From JAIBJN01 sp963775505 (GTDB taxonomy: Bacteria; Actinomycetota; Thermoleophilia; Gaiellales; Gaiellaceae), in the NCBI GenBank assembly GCA_963775505.1, contig CAVZIL010000008.1, forward strand, positions 124,001-188,000: a DNA stretch of 64,000 nt. Direction: 5' to 3'. Numbering within the stretch: the first letter of the stretch is position 1; every line of letters starts with the position of its first letter. This document shows positions 34,643 through 43,962 of the stretch, one piece after another. A program made the translations under genes and the position numbers. The notes beneath the pieces were generated by a model. That model had not been told where the DNA came from, ran no database searches, and saw only the letters and a program-made list of their open reading frames with translations.

Positions 34643-35843
34643 CCAGATCGCTCCGGACCGGCTGGAGGAGCTCCTGGGCGGCGCCGTTCCCGAGGGAGAG
34701 CGGGAGGCGCTCGTCCAGGGGCTTGTGAGGGAGCTGCGCGCCGGCGCCCCGGTCGCCCCCGGCCCGCTGCGCGTCCGTGTGCGCGAGCTAGCGGAGCAGC
34801 CCGTGCGCCGCCACCGGGCCCTCCCGCGGCGGCGCACGGCACTGGCGCTGGCGTTTGTGCTCGTCGCCGTCGCCGGCGTGAGCTCGGCCGTCGTCCTGAG
34901 CGGGGGCGGCGAGCTGACGGCAGACGACGTTCCAGACGCAGCGCCGGCCGAGGTCGATGTCGCTGCCGCGGAAGGAGCGGACATGGCGCCGTCGGCGCTG
35001 ATGCCCGGTTCCGAAGCCGCCGAGCCGACCACCCGCGCGAAGCGCAACACGCTTTCGTCGGGACAGCTGTCGTCGGGACAGGGCGGTTTCGTTTCTGAGG
35101 ACGAGGCCGAAGGGGCGCCCCTCCCTCCGCGCGCCCGCGCGACCGACCTGCGCCTGTGGATGGAGGTGCGCGTGCCCGACGCCGACGAGCTTTCGGAAGC
35201 TGCCGGCGAGGCCATGAGCATCACGCGCGAGCTGGGGGGCTGGATCGCCGCCTCCGACATCGACACCGAGGGGAACGAGGGCAGGGCCGAGCTCGCCCTG
35301 CGCGTCCCCGTCGGGCGGGTCGAGGACGCCGTCGTTCGGCTGGGCGACCTCGGCACCGTCACCGGCGAGCGGGTCGCGACGGTCGACCTCCAGACGGGCA
35401 TCGACCGCCGCGTCGACCGCATCGAGCAGCTCGAGCGGGCAATCCGGCTGCTGGAGCTCCGGCTCGAGAGCGGCACGCTCACCCCGGACGAGGAGCTGCG
35501 AGTCAGGCTCCGCATCGAGCGCCACCAAAACGCGATCGAGGACCTCCAGCGCGCCAACCTCGCAGATCGACGCGAGGCCGCGACGTCGGAGCTGGCGCTC
35601 GTGCTCCACACGCGCGAGGCACCGGCGAAGGAGGATGAGGACGAGAGCGGCGCGGCCGGGGCCGCCGGTGAGGCGCTCGACTTCCTGGCCGCCGCCGGGA
35701 CGATCGCGCTCTTCCTCGTCATCGTGCTGAGCCCGGTCGTCCTCCTGCTCGTGCTCCTCTGGCTCGCCTTCCGGGCCCGCTCGCGCCGGGTCGAGGCGAG
35801 GCTGCTCGACCGCCCCGACCCCGCCTCACCGCCTTCGGCCTAG
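34629..35843 (+). CDS. DUF4349 membrane protein, likely partner of the ECF sigma factor
   Basis: 404 residues. An N-terminal cytoplasmic part of about 68 residues (DRLEELLGGAVPEGERE) could be the sigma-binding piece. A helix at about 72-90 follows, then an extracellular DUF4349 domain (about 175-345: DLRLWMEVRVPD, ITRELGGWIAASD, LALRVPVGRVEDAV). It includes a coiled coil, IDRRVDRIEQLERAIRLLEL. A C-terminal helix ends the protein (TIALFLVIVLSPVVLLLVLL). DUF4349 proteins often occur with sigma factors. Starts inside sigma. Confidence 0.82.
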   Translation: MPTPDQIAPDRLEELLGGAVPEGEREALVQGLVRELRAGAPVAPGPLRVRVRELAEQPVRRHRALPRRRTALALAFVLVAVAGVSSAVVLSGGGELTADDVPDAAPAEVDVAAAEGADMAPSALMPGSEAAEPTTRAKRNTLSSGQLSSGQGGFVSEDEAEGAPLPPRARATDLRLWMEVRVPDADELSEAAGEAMSITRELGGWIAASDIDTEGNEGRAELALRVPVGRVEDAVVRLGDLGTVTGERVATVDLQTGIDRRVDRIEQLERAIRLLELRLESGTLTPDEELRVRLRIERHQNAIEDLQRANLADRREAATSELALVLHTREAPAKEDEDESGAAGAAGEALDFLAAAGTIALFLVIVLSPVVLLLVLLWLAFRARSRRVEARLLDRPDPASPPSA

Positions 35844-35851
35844 CGGGTCGG

Positions 35852-36400
35852 ATGAGGAGGCACGGCGCCCTCATCGTCGGCTTTATCCTTGCGGCGCTGG
35901 CGGGAGGGCTAATCGCCCTTTTCGCTTTGAGGGACGGTGGCGAGGAACCGAACGTCGGAACTCGTCAGGCAGACGAGCGACCCGAGACGAGCACGACTCC
36001 TCCAAGGAGCGAGAGCGCCGGTCCCATCCGCTTCGTCTTCGCCGACCGCTACCTGGTCGGCGAGACCGTCGACGTCCGGATCGAGAACGTCGGAACCAAG
36101 CCCTACGTGTTCCAGTGGCCCTACCAAGCGTGCTTCCTCACGTACGTCGACTCCTCCGGGCGGCGGTTCATCATCCCGCCCGGCACCCACTGCGACATTC
36201 TCAGCGAAGAAACGATCAGGCCCGGCGAACGCAAGAGGTTGTTCAGCTGGCGTCTCGACGAGTGCGTCAAGGACGACTGGGGCTGCGTCGAGAGCAGACC
36301 CTTGCCACCCGGGACGTACACCATCAAGGGGCGCTTCAAGACCAAGGCGGCGGGGACCCCTGCACGGGCCGAGTCGACGTTCACGATCGTCACGGCCTAG
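35852..36400 (+). CDS. Membrane-anchored BsuPI-like beta-sandwich protein
   Basis: 182 residues. Signal anchor at about 5-26 (ALIVGFILAALAGGLIALFA), a Thr/Pro/Glu linker, then a beta domain with FADRYLVGETVDVRIENVG, KPYVFQWPYQACFLTYVDSS, and PPGTYTIKGRFKTKA. This is reminiscent of the BsuPI/intracellular protease-inhibitor Ig-like fold, but two pairs of cysteines point to an exported, disulfide-bonded form. It follows the DUF4349 gene by eight bases, so may belong to the sigma operon. Confidence 0.65.
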   Translation: MRRHGALIVGFILAALAGGLIALFALRDGGEEPNVGTRQADERPETSTTPPRSESAGPIRFVFADRYLVGETVDVRIENVGTKPYVFQWPYQACFLTYVDSSGRRFIIPPGTHCDILSEETIRPGERKRLFSWRLDECVKDDWGCVESRPLPPGTYTIKGRFKTKAAGTPARAESTFTIVTA

Positions 36401-36422
36401 CTTCTTAAGGAAGAATCCCTCC

Positions 36423-37622
36423 GTGGCGGTCGAGCCGGAGCTTCGGCGCTGGGACGCGCTTTTCGCCGCGCGGACGCGCGGAGGCGCCGGTGAGGGGCTG
36501 CTCCAGATCCTCGCGCTAGCCGGCGCGGAGGACGTGATCTCGTTCGCCGGCGGCTTCCCCGACCCGGCGACGTTCCCGGGCACTACCGTGGCGGAGATCC
36601 TGCGCGAGCTGGCCGAGCGCGGAGACGCCTCGCCGTTCCAGTACGCGCCCACGAACGGGCTCGCCGGGCCGAGGGACTACATCGCCGACCGGCTCGAGCG
36701 CGAAGGCCCGCGCGCGGACGAAGACGAGCTGATGCTGACGAGCGGCGCGATCGAGGCGCTCGAGCTTCTGGGCAAGGCGCTCGTCGACAAGGGCGACCGC
36801 GTGCTCGTGGAGGCGCCCACCTACCTCGGCGCGATCATGGCGTTCCAGAGCTTTGAGGCCGAGGTCGAGGGCGTGCCCGTCGACGAGGAGGGCCTCGCCG
36901 TGGACGAGCTGGAGCGGATGCTCGCGGCCGGACGCCCGCCGAAGCTCCTCTACACGATCCCGGACTTCCAGAACCCCGCCGGCGTGACGCTCACGACCGA
37001 ACGGCGGGAGGCGCTGGTCGAGCTCGCGCGCCGGCAGGGCCTGCTGCTCGTCGAGGACGTGGCGTACCGCGAGCTCCGCTACGAGGGCGAGGCCCCGCCG
37101 ACGCTCCTCAGCCTCGGCCCCGACGTCGTGCTCCAGGCCGGGACGTTCTCGAAGACGTTCTTTCCCGGAGTGCGCCTCGGCTGGGCGGCCGGTCCCGCAG
37201 AGCTCGTCTCCAAGCTCGTCTGGGCGAAGCAGAACACCGATCAGTGCGCCGGCGCGCTCGGGCAGCGGCTGCTCGAGGAGTACGGGCGCCGCGGCCTCCT
37301 GGACGAGCAGATATCGCGTGCCCGGGACGTCTACCGCTCGCGGCGGGACACGGCGATGAGCGCGCTCGAGCGCCACGTCGGCGACCGGGCGACGTGGACG
37401 CGGCCCCAGGGCGGGTTCTTCACCTGGCTCGAGCTCGCCGAGGACGGCGTGGACGTCGCGAGGCGCGCGCTCGAGGCGGGCGTGGCGGTCGTCCCCGGCG
37501 CGCCCTTCTTCGGCGCCGCCGGAGGCGAGCGCAACATCCGCATCTCGTACAGCCAGGCCACCGAGGAACGTCTCGAGGAGGGCATTGCCCTCCTCGGCCC
37601 GATTCTCACGGAACGGGCCTGA
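36423..37622 (+). CDS. PLP-dependent aminotransferase, class I/II (2-aminoadipate type)
   Basis: 399 residues from GTG 36423 with AAGGAAG upstream. Signatures are ISFAGGFPDPATFP, QYAPTNGLAGPRDYIADRL, TIPDFQNPAGVTLT, and the PLP lysine in GTFSKTFFPGVRLGW (Lys244). This is the LysN/2-aminoadipate aminotransferase group, with the characteristic PTYLGA. It is a paralogue of the gene at 1801-2901. Its end overlaps the convergent GNAT gene by 17 bases. Confidence 0.92.
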   Translation: MAVEPELRRWDALFAARTRGGAGEGLLQILALAGAEDVISFAGGFPDPATFPGTTVAEILRELAERGDASPFQYAPTNGLAGPRDYIADRLEREGPRADEDELMLTSGAIEALELLGKALVDKGDRVLVEAPTYLGAIMAFQSFEAEVEGVPVDEEGLAVDELERMLAAGRPPKLLYTIPDFQNPAGVTLTTERREALVELARRQGLLLVEDVAYRELRYEGEAPPTLLSLGPDVVLQAGTFSKTFFPGVRLGWAAGPAELVSKLVWAKQNTDQCAGALGQRLLEEYGRRGLLDEQISRARDVYRSRRDTAMSALERHVGDRATWTRPQGGFFTWLELAEDGVDVARRALEAGVAVVPGAPFFGAAGGERNIRISYSQATEERLEEGIALLGPILTERA

Positions 37623-38070
37623 CGAGGATCACGGCCCGGTCGTCCCACCCCTCGAGCGCGAGCTCCCGCAGGGGAACGAAGCCGAGCGCTCCGTAGAACG
37701 CCCGCGTGTCGGCGTAGTTGTCGGTCTCCCGCTCCTCGGGCTCGGACTCGGCCATGGTCAGGACGGAGAGGAGCTCCACTCCGTCGGCCGCGAGGTCGTC
37801 GATCGCCCGCTCGATCAGCCCCCGTCCGACGCCGTGGCGGCGACGGTCGGCACGCACCGCCATCCAGGTGACCTCTGCGCTCCGCGGATCGTGGCGCTCG
37901 AGCGTGAGGAAGCCGACGATCTCTCCCTCCTCGACGGCGACGAGCCCGTCCTGGCTCCTGACCGCGCGGGCGCACTCGGCACGTCCGCCCTCGTTGCCGA
38001 AGTGGTACGGCAGCGTCAGGACGACGGCGTCGCACGCGTCGGCGTCGGCGGGGGCGAGCGGCCTGATCAC
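37606..38070 (-). CDS. GNAT family N-acetyltransferase
   Basis: 154 residues: MIRPLAPADADACDAVVL start, then GFLTLERHDPRSAEVTWMAV (motif D/A strand), the acetyl-CoA loop RRRHGVGRGLIERAI, and the C-terminal RAFYGALGFVPL. The acceptor is unknown. It is 4 bases overlapped with the upstream lipoprotein gene's end on the same strand, so co-expressed. Confidence 0.88.
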   Translation of the reverse strand: MIRPLAPADADACDAVVLTLPYHFGNEGGRAECARAVRSQDGLVAVEEGEIVGFLTLERHDPRSAEVTWMAVRADRRRHGVGRGLIERAIDDLAADGVELLSVLTMAESEPEERETDNYADTRAFYGALGFVPLRELALEGWDDRAVILVRPVP

Positions 38071-38492
38071 AGGTCCTCGATCACCTGGAGCTCGTCAGCG
38101 CAGTCGGTGTCGGGCTCCTCGCTGCACGGAAGCGCCCGCTCGACCTCCCAGATGGCCACGAAGGCTCGATAGCCCTCCCGGCCGAGCTCGACGAGGATCC
38201 CGTCGGAGCGCGGCTCCCGGGAGACGACTTCCCAGCCCGCCGCGCGGGCCGCGTCCTCCAGAGCGTCGGCGCGTTCGTCCTCCGGCTGTGCCGAGGTGAA
38301 GAAGACCCGCGCGCACGAGGGGTTGCCCGCGATCTGCGGGCACGACCCCTCGCGGACCTCGAGGAGCTCGCTGCCTGCAGGGACGAGCTCCTCGCCGAGC
38401 TCGCCGAGCCGCTCGGATGCGGGCGGATCGGCCGCCGAGCACCCGGCGAGGAGCAGGCCCGCGGTGAGGGCGAGTGGGAGCAGTCGCGCCAC
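38067..38492 (-). CDS. Small lipoprotein, unknown
   Basis: 141 residues with a clear lipobox: basic start MARLLPL, hydrophobic core, then LLAGC (Cys18). The exported part has two disulfide-ready cysteine pairs (GSCPQIAGNPSC and LPCSEEPDTDC). No family recognised. ATG of the GNAT gene overlaps its stop. Confidence 0.72.
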   Translation of the reverse strand: MARLLPLALTAGLLLAGCSAADPPASERLGELGEELVPAGSELLEVREGSCPQIAGNPSCARVFFTSAQPEDERADALEDAARAAGWEVVSREPRSDGILVELGREGYRAFVAIWEVERALPCSEEPDTDCADELQVIEDL

Positions 38493-38525
38493 GGCGACCT
38501 GAATCGTGCCTGATGGGGGCGCGTG

Positions 38526-39476
38526 CTACTGGACGCCGGCGGGCGTGCGGCGGGCGCGCGCGAAGCTCCCGCGCGCTGCGCCGCTGGCACGGGCGAAGCT
38601 CCACGTCGCGCGCTCGTCCACGGCGAGGACGACCGGCCCGTGCACGATCAGCGACTCCCCGGCCTGCTCCTTCAGCAGGTCGGAGTAGAACCCCTCGACG
38701 AGCCATTCACGGCCCGGAGCGACCGTCGTGCGGATCCGGATCCGCGTCAGGCTGACCGAGAGCTCGTCGACCTGCTCGATCCACGGCCTGCGGACGAAGG
38801 TCGTCGGGCCGACCGGCAGGATCGCCGAGACCTCCTCGACGAGCGCCTCGCCCTCGTCGCGCTTGCTGACGAAGAGCTCGATGGCGAGCTCCTTGACGCC
38901 GCGCGGCAGCACCCGGACGGCCTGGATCTGCGAGTTGTGGATGTGGATGACCTCGCCGGTCACCGAGCGCAGCCGGGTGTGGCGGAGGGACACGTCCTCG
39001 ACCACGCCCTGGAGCTCGAGCCCCGCGTGAACGGCGACCGTGTCGCCCACCGAGAACCAGCGCTCCGCGAACATCGTCAAGCCGGCGATGACGTCGGCGA
39101 GGATCCTCTGGGCGGCGAAGCCCGCGACGATGATCAGGAACGAGGCTCCAGCGATCGCGGTCAGGCGGTCGAGGCCGCCGATGAGCTGGCCGATGGAGAG
39201 GACGATCGCGGCGGCGAAGGCGACGTAGATGATCGCCGTCCTGATGACCGAGACGAGCGTCTCACGCCTCTTCAGGTTGACCATCTCGCCTGTCGCCTCG
39301 AGGTCGCCGTCGCTCTGCCTGCCGTCATGCCAGGCGAGCACGCGCAACGCGACCCAGCCGCTCGACCGCGCGACGATCCAGGCCAGCCCGAAGAGGCCGG
39401 CGATGACGAGGATGCTCCCGAACGGCGGGTAGACGGGAGTTCTCGAGTTGAGGAGATCGATGAGAGGGTCGAGCAC
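38526..39476 (-). CDS. mscS: MscS-family mechanosensitive channel
   Basis: 316 residues from GTG 39476. Transmembrane segments at about 20-38 and 78-98 precede the pore helix and its glycine/alanine pattern (LTAIAGASFLIIVAGFAAQRILADVIAG). The beta domain follows (FAERWFSVGDTVAVHAGLELQGVVEDVSLRHTRLRS split across the MscS_TM/MscS boundary, with HIHNSQI). It releases osmolytes on hypo-osmotic shock. The last 30 residues are basic and low in similarity. Confidence 0.88.
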   Translation of the reverse strand: MLDPLIDLLNSRTPVYPPFGSILVIAGLFGLAWIVARSSGWVALRVLAWHDGRQSDGDLEATGEMVNLKRRETLVSVIRTAIIYVAFAAAIVLSIGQLIGGLDRLTAIAGASFLIIVAGFAAQRILADVIAGLTMFAERWFSVGDTVAVHAGLELQGVVEDVSLRHTRLRSVTGEVIHIHNSQIQAVRVLPRGVKELAIELFVSKRDEGEALVEEVSAILPVGPTTFVRRPWIEQVDELSVSLTRIRIRTTVAPGREWLVEGFYSDLLKEQAGESLIVHGPVVLAVDERATWSFARASGAARGSFARARRTPAGVQ

Positions 39477-39570
39477 GGTGATCCTTCGGAAGCCTGCCCA
39501 CTCACCGTAACCACGTGCCCGCGGAGCGTCCCGGGACGACGGAAGGTTCTAACGCGACCTTAACACCGAG

Positions 39571-40362
39571 CTAGCCGGGCCGGCACACGTCCGTGCCGGG
39601 GCAGCGGGCGAGCACGCGGACGCTGGGAATGACGCCCGCGCGTCGTACCTGAATGAGAACGGACGCCGTGTTGTTCGCGTAGTCGCTCTCCTCGAGGGCG
39701 CGCTCGGGGTTCGCCCGCTGCACGAGCACGTACCGGCCGGCCGGGACGCTCGTCACGTCGATGAACGGCCCGGCGCGGCCGGGGACGTCGTCGACGCCGT
39801 AGCCGGGGGAGATCCCCTCGCGCACGACGAGCAGGCCGGGCTGGTCCCGGCCGCACCCGTCCGTCCAGACGGGGCGCCTCGGCACCTCGTCGGCACGCAC
39901 GTCCTCGTCCGTCCTCGAGCGGTCGCCCAGGCAGACGCCCACGACTTCGCCCGGCTGGACGGGCGCCCCGTCGGCTGCGCGGCGAAGCTCGAAGGCTGCG
40001 AAGCCGAGGAGCTGCCAGCGCCCCTGGCCCTCGAGCTCGGCGTACTGCAGCTCTCCGACCTCCGAGCGGACCCGCGCCGACCCGTCGGTGCGGCGCACGA
40101 GCTGCCGAGCGGTCATGGCCGGCGTCTCTCGGCCCGGTCTCTCGCCTTCGACGAGGAGCGGGCCGGCGCCGACGTTGGCCACCGCGGACGTGAAGACCAG
40201 CTGATAGCTGTCGCCGTCCTCGACGATCTCGAGCCTCGCCGGCACGGCCTGCGCGAGATCGGGGAGCAGCTCCTCGGGCCCGTCGTCGCGGAGCAGGAGG
40301 AGCCCGGTGACGCCGAGCGCGATTCCGACGAGGGAGACGACGAGGACGGCAACCCAGCGCAT
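39571..40362 (-). CDS. Lysyl-oxidase-like secreted protein
   Basis: 263 residues. An N-terminal anchor (VAVLVVSLVGIALGVTGLLLL) is followed by a domain with LPDLAQAVP, VANVGAGPLLVEGER, GELQYAELEGQGRWQLLGFA, then PGLLVVREGISPGYGVDD, VTSVPAGRYVLVQRANPE and LEESDYANNTASVLI. These match bacterial members of the lysyl-oxidase (PF01186) family, also seen in actinobacteria. The copper ligand pattern is not clear: histidines are almost absent, so oxidase activity is doubtful. Confidence 0.72.
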   Translation of the reverse strand: MRWVAVLVVSLVGIALGVTGLLLLRDDGPEELLPDLAQAVPARLEIVEDGDSYQLVFTSAVANVGAGPLLVEGERPGRETPAMTARQLVRRTDGSARVRSEVGELQYAELEGQGRWQLLGFAAFELRRAADGAPVQPGEVVGVCLGDRSRTDEDVRADEVPRRPVWTDGCGRDQPGLLVVREGISPGYGVDDVPGRAGPFIDVTSVPAGRYVLVQRANPERALEESDYANNTASVLIQVRRAGVIPSVRVLARCPGTDVCRPG

Positions 40363-40413
40363 GCTCTCACCGGTTGTCTACACGAACCGGCGTCGACTGA
40401 CGACGCTCGAGAC

Positions 40414-41178
40414 TTAGGGGCGGCCGCCGGGCAGCGTGGGCTGCTCGGGGTTCTGACCGCCCGGGAGCGTCGGGCCGGGGACGCGGTCTTGGGGCGGCGA
40501 CGAGGGAACCGGGACCGTCGGCGTCGGAGCCGCGCGCGTCGGGCCGGGCTCGGCCGGCGGCTCGGAAGGCGGAGGATTCGGCGCCGGCCGGACCACCGGG
40601 CCGCCACCCCCGCCGGGCTCGCGCTCGCGCGGCTTCTTGCGCGGGGAGCGGTTCGACACCGGAGTTCCGGAGTCGTCGGAGGCGGTCGTGGTCGGAAGGG
40701 CGACAACGGCCGAGGCGTCGCCGCCGCGAACGGTGTTCTCGGACTCCGGCCCGATCTCGCGCGGAGGCGTGAGGTCGATCGCGGCCGCGACGGTCGTCCT
40801 TCCGAAGGCCTGCGAGGCGCGCTCGGCCAGGGACGAGAAGGGCCCGGCGTCGGCGCCGAACACACGAAGCCAGAGGTAGATGGTCGCCGCCGTCCCGGCC
40901 GCGAGGAGCGCGAGGTTCGCACCACCGAGGAAGTGCGGGCGAGCGCTCACCGTCGTCGTGGCCGGCAGAGCGCCGACGGCCAGCGCGGGGAGGGGGGCAA
41001 CCGAGGGCGCCAGAACCGGTACGACCGCCGGGGCGGGCTCGAGGCTGCGGGTCCCGGGCAGCTCGAGCGCGCTCGCCTCGAGCGCGCAATCGACCCGATC
41101 GAAGCCATGCTGAAGCCCGGGCACCATGACCTGGAAGCCCATCGGCTCGAACTGGCGGCCGCATACCCGACAGTCCAT
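40414..41178 (-). CDS. Zinc-knuckle, single-helix, Pro-rich protein, unknown
   Basis: 254 residues. It starts MDCRVCGRQFEPMGFQV with a C-x2-C and a second Cys at about 31 (DCALEAS). A hydrophobic helix lies at about 88-106 (LALLAAGTAATIYLWLRVF). From about 165 on the chain is a Pro/Gly-rich disordered tail containing PTLPGGQNPEQPTLPGG. Topology suggests a cytoplasmic zinc knuckle and an external Pro-rich part, or the reverse. No family known. Confidence 0.6.
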   Translation of the reverse strand: MDCRVCGRQFEPMGFQVMVPGLQHGFDRVDCALEASALELPGTRSLEPAPAVVPVLAPSVAPLPALAVGALPATTTVSARPHFLGGANLALLAAGTAATIYLWLRVFGADAGPFSSLAERASQAFGRTTVAAAIDLTPPREIGPESENTVRGGDASAVVALPTTTASDDSGTPVSNRSPRKKPREREPGGGGGPVVRPAPNPPPSEPPAEPGPTRAAPTPTVPVPSSPPQDRVPGPTLPGGQNPEQPTLPGGRP

Positions 41179-41243
41179 CGGCCTTCCTTATATCAGCCCG
41201 GGCGCCGAATTTCTGGACCGTGATTCCAGGAGCTCGGAGCCCG

Positions 41244-42929
41244 CTAGGCGAGCGCGACGCGGTTCTTGCCCGCAGCCTTGGCCCGGTAGAGCGCCCCGTC
41301 GGCGGCCGACAGGAGCTCGTCGGCGCTCCGGGCGGCCGGGAACGCGGCGACGCCAAAGCTCGCCGTCACGGGCGGCTCGTCGCCGCCGACCTCGGGCAGC
41401 CGCAGGAGCAGAAGCGCGGCCTGGAGCCGTCTCGCGAGCCGTTCGGCCCCGTCCAGCCCCGTCTCGGGGAGAAGGACGGCGAACTCCTCGCCCCCGTAGC
41501 GAACTGGGAGGTCGAAGTCGCGGACGTTCTCGCGCAGGACGTCGGAGAAGAGGCGGAGCACCTCGTCCCCGGCCTGGTGGCCGTACCGGTCGTTGATCAG
41601 CTTGAAGTCGTCCAGGTCGGCGAGCACGAGCGCCAGCGGGTCGCCGAAGCGCTCTGCGCGCCGAACCTCGACCGCGAGCGTCTCGGTGAAGCGGCGGCGG
41701 TTCGCGAGCTGCGTCAGCTCGTCGGTGATCGCCTGGCGCTTCACGGTCCGGTGGAGTCGCTCGTTCTCGATGGCGATCGAGGCCTGCGCCGCGAGCCAGT
41801 GCGCGAGCTGCTCGGACTCCTCGTCGAACGTGCCGCCGCGCGCCGGGTAGAGGAGGAGCCTGCCGATGCCGTCCTCGTCCGTCCCGAGCCTGAGCGTCAG
41901 CGGCCCGCCGCCCTCTTCCGGGCGCCCCGCCCGGACGACCTCGGTGCCGCCGCTGACGAGGCGCGCTCCGGCGGCACCCGTCGCCTCGATCGCGCTCTGC
42001 AGGATGACGGGCAGGAGCGCCTCCGGGTCGTGCGTGGCGGCCAGAGCCTCTCCGACGAGCGCGACTGCCTCCCTGACGCGCTGCTCGTCGCCGCTCCTGC
42101 GGACGTCGCTCGAGCGTCGGCGCCTCTCGGCCTCCTCCGCAGCCGCACCCGCGTCCGCGACGCGGCGCCGCTGGGTCCAGGCGATCGTTCCCGCCGCGAG
42201 GAGGGCGAGACCGACAGTGGCGAGGGCAGCGAGCAGCGCCCGCCGCTGCGTCTCGTCGACCGCGGCCGCCACGGGCGCCTCGGAAGAGAGGACGGTCAGG
42301 CCGACGTCCCGTTCCTCGAGCAGCGGTGTCGATAGGAAGCGGTACGCCTCGCCACCCTGCTCGGTGGATCCCTGCTGTCCGGCCGGAAGGGCCGTGCCCG
42401 GCTCCAGCATCCCCGAGGCCGCGAGCGTCCGCCCGTCCTCGACGACGGCGAGGATCTCGCTCTCGTCCAGGGCGGTCGCCCCGGCGAGGCGGTCCGCCAG
42501 GGCGTCGTCGAGCGGCACGCCGGCGACGACACGCCCGATGATCTCGTTCTCGCCTTCGAGCACGTCGACCGTCCTGCTCGCCGGCCAGTCGTCCTCGCCG
42601 GCGAGCACGCGGCCGTCGGCGATGAGCGCCACATCCCCCTCGGCCGCAGCGATCCGCTGAGCAGCCGCCTCGTCCTGCTCGGCGAGCGCCCGCTGCACCT
42701 GCGGAGAGGCCGCGATCCGCTCGGCCTTCGTCTCGGCGTCCCGGAGCGCGTCCGCGAACTCCTCCCTGCCCCCCGCGAGGTTCGCGGCGAGCCGCGCGTC
42801 GACCGCGTCGCGCTCTTGCCGCTCGGCGATCTCGCCCGCGACCCAGGTCGCGAGGATGACCACGATCGCTGCCAGGAGCAGCGCCCAGAGCACCAGTGCG
42901 AGCCGACCGCGGGCCGCTCGCGGTGCCAT
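41244..42929 (-). CDS. Membrane diguanylate cyclase (sensor, GAF, GGDEF)
   Basis: 561 residues. Helix 1 at about 12-28, an external sensor region (about 30-235), helix 2 at about 238-256, a GAF-like region (about 285-415), then the GGDEF domain with LADLDDFKLINDRYGHQAGD and the active site YGGEEFAVLLPETG. An inhibitory I-site (RDFD, five residues before GGEEF) is present, implying product inhibition. Makes cyclic-di-GMP. No EAL domain or effector lies near. Confidence 0.92.
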   Translation of the reverse strand: MAPRAARGRLALVLWALLLAAIVVILATWVAGEIAERQERDAVDARLAANLAGGREEFADALRDAETKAERIAASPQVQRALAEQDEAAAQRIAAAEGDVALIADGRVLAGEDDWPASRTVDVLEGENEIIGRVVAGVPLDDALADRLAGATALDESEILAVVEDGRTLAASGMLEPGTALPAGQQGSTEQGGEAYRFLSTPLLEERDVGLTVLSSEAPVAAAVDETQRRALLAALATVGLALLAAGTIAWTQRRRVADAGAAAEEAERRRRSSDVRRSGDEQRVREAVALVGEALAATHDPEALLPVILQSAIEATGAAGARLVSGGTEVVRAGRPEEGGGPLTLRLGTDEDGIGRLLLYPARGGTFDEESEQLAHWLAAQASIAIENERLHRTVKRQAITDELTQLANRRRFTETLAVEVRRAERFGDPLALVLADLDDFKLINDRYGHQAGDEVLRLFSDVLRENVRDFDLPVRYGGEEFAVLLPETGLDGAERLARRLQAALLLLRLPEVGGDEPPVTASFGVAAFPAARSADELLSAADGALYRAKAAGKNRVALA

Positions 42930-42967
42930 TCTCGCCAGCGTAGCCGTCGTTCCCTCCTTCCTCGGAA

Positions 42968-43005
42968 GTGTAGAGCCCTACTAGGTGCTCGGGTCCTACA
43001 CCTAG
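42968..43005. terminator. Overlapping inverted repeats at the end of uppP
   Basis: GTGTAG (42968-42973) faces CTACAC (42996-43001), and CTAGGTG (42981-42987) faces CACCTAG (42999-43005), the second overlapping the uppP stop. They could form alternative hairpins in the 72-base gap between uppP and the diguanylate cyclase. Confidence 0.35.
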
Positions 43006-43940
43006 AAAGTCGGCTCGCGAACTTCCGCTGCGATGAGCACGAGGATGAACGCGGCGAGGGCGAGGCGGTACACGACGAAGATCGTGTAGTCGTGCCGCCG
43101 GACGTAGCCGAGCAGCGCCCAGATGGCGAGGAGACCGCTCGCCGCCGAGGCGATCACGCCGACCGCGAAGGGCCCCGCCGAGCCCGGCGGGAGATCCCCG
43201 AGCAGCACGTCGTTGACTCCCTCCCAGAGCGAGGCGCCGAACACGATCGGGATCAGCAGCAGGAAGGAGATGCGCGCGGCGGAGTCGCGGTCGAGGCCGA
43301 GGAAGCGCGCCGCGGTGATGGTGATTCCCGAGCGGGAGACCCCTGGCATGAGCGCCAGGCTCTGCGCGAAGCCGATGCCGACCGCCGTGCCCAGTCCCAG
43401 GTCGCTCATCTGCCGCCGCGGAGGCGTGCGGTCGGCGAACCAGAGGAGGACCCCGAAGACGGCAAGGAAGATCGCAATCTGCCAGGGCTCGCCGAGGTGG
43501 TCGGCGATGACACCCTCCCCGAGCGCGCCGACGAGCGCGGCGGGAACGGTCGCGACCGCGACGAACCACGCCAGGCGTTCGTCCGGCGTCTCGATCCTCC
43601 GGCGGCGCACGCTGCCGAGCCATGCCGCGATCAGCCGCTTGACGTCGGCCCAGAAGTACGAGACGACGGCGACGAGGGTGCCCACGTGGAGGGCGACGTC
43701 GAAGGTCTGGTTGAACTCGTCGTTGCGCTCGAGAAACTCCCAGTCGAAGAGCCACGGCACGAGGATCAGATGCCCCGAGGAGGAGATGGGCAGGAGCTCC
43801 GTCGCCCCCTGGACGATTCCCAGGACGAGCGCCTGCCAGTTGGAGAGCGCGCCCGGCTCCTCCCCGACCTGGCCGAGCGTCAGGCCGACGGCGACGAGCA
43901 GGGCCCCGCCGGCGACGACAAGGATGCCGGCGCGACTCAT
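43002..43940 (-). CDS. uppP: Undecaprenyl-diphosphatase (bacitracin resistance, UppP/BacA)
   Basis: 312 residues, multi-spanning. Both phosphatase-like signatures are seen: ATELLPISSSGHLILVP (Glu and Ser cluster) and MPGVSRSGITITAARFLG (second motif with Arg). It recycles undecaprenyl pyrophosphate to the monophosphate for peptidoglycan precursor transport. ATG 43940 (MSRAGILVV). Divergent from the cytochrome c gene with 22 bases between starts. Confidence 0.94.
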   Translation of the reverse strand: MSRAGILVVAGGALLVAVGLTLGQVGEEPGALSNWQALVLGIVQGATELLPISSSGHLILVPWLFDWEFLERNDEFNQTFDVALHVGTLVAVVSYFWADVKRLIAAWLGSVRRRRIETPDERLAWFVAVATVPAALVGALGEGVIADHLGEPWQIAIFLAVFGVLLWFADRTPPRRQMSDLGLGTAVGIGFAQSLALMPGVSRSGITITAARFLGLDRDSAARISFLLLIPIVFGASLWEGVNDVLLGDLPPGSAGPFAVGVIASAASGLLAIWALLGYVRRHDYTIFVVYRLALAAFILVLIAAEVREPTF

Positions 43941-43962
43941 GGACGGGTTATCGTAGGCGCCG

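Noticed and set aside
39571..40362. Active copper lysyl oxidase
   Set aside because: Family similarity is good, but the histidine ligands are not visible, so only fold-level annotation is given.
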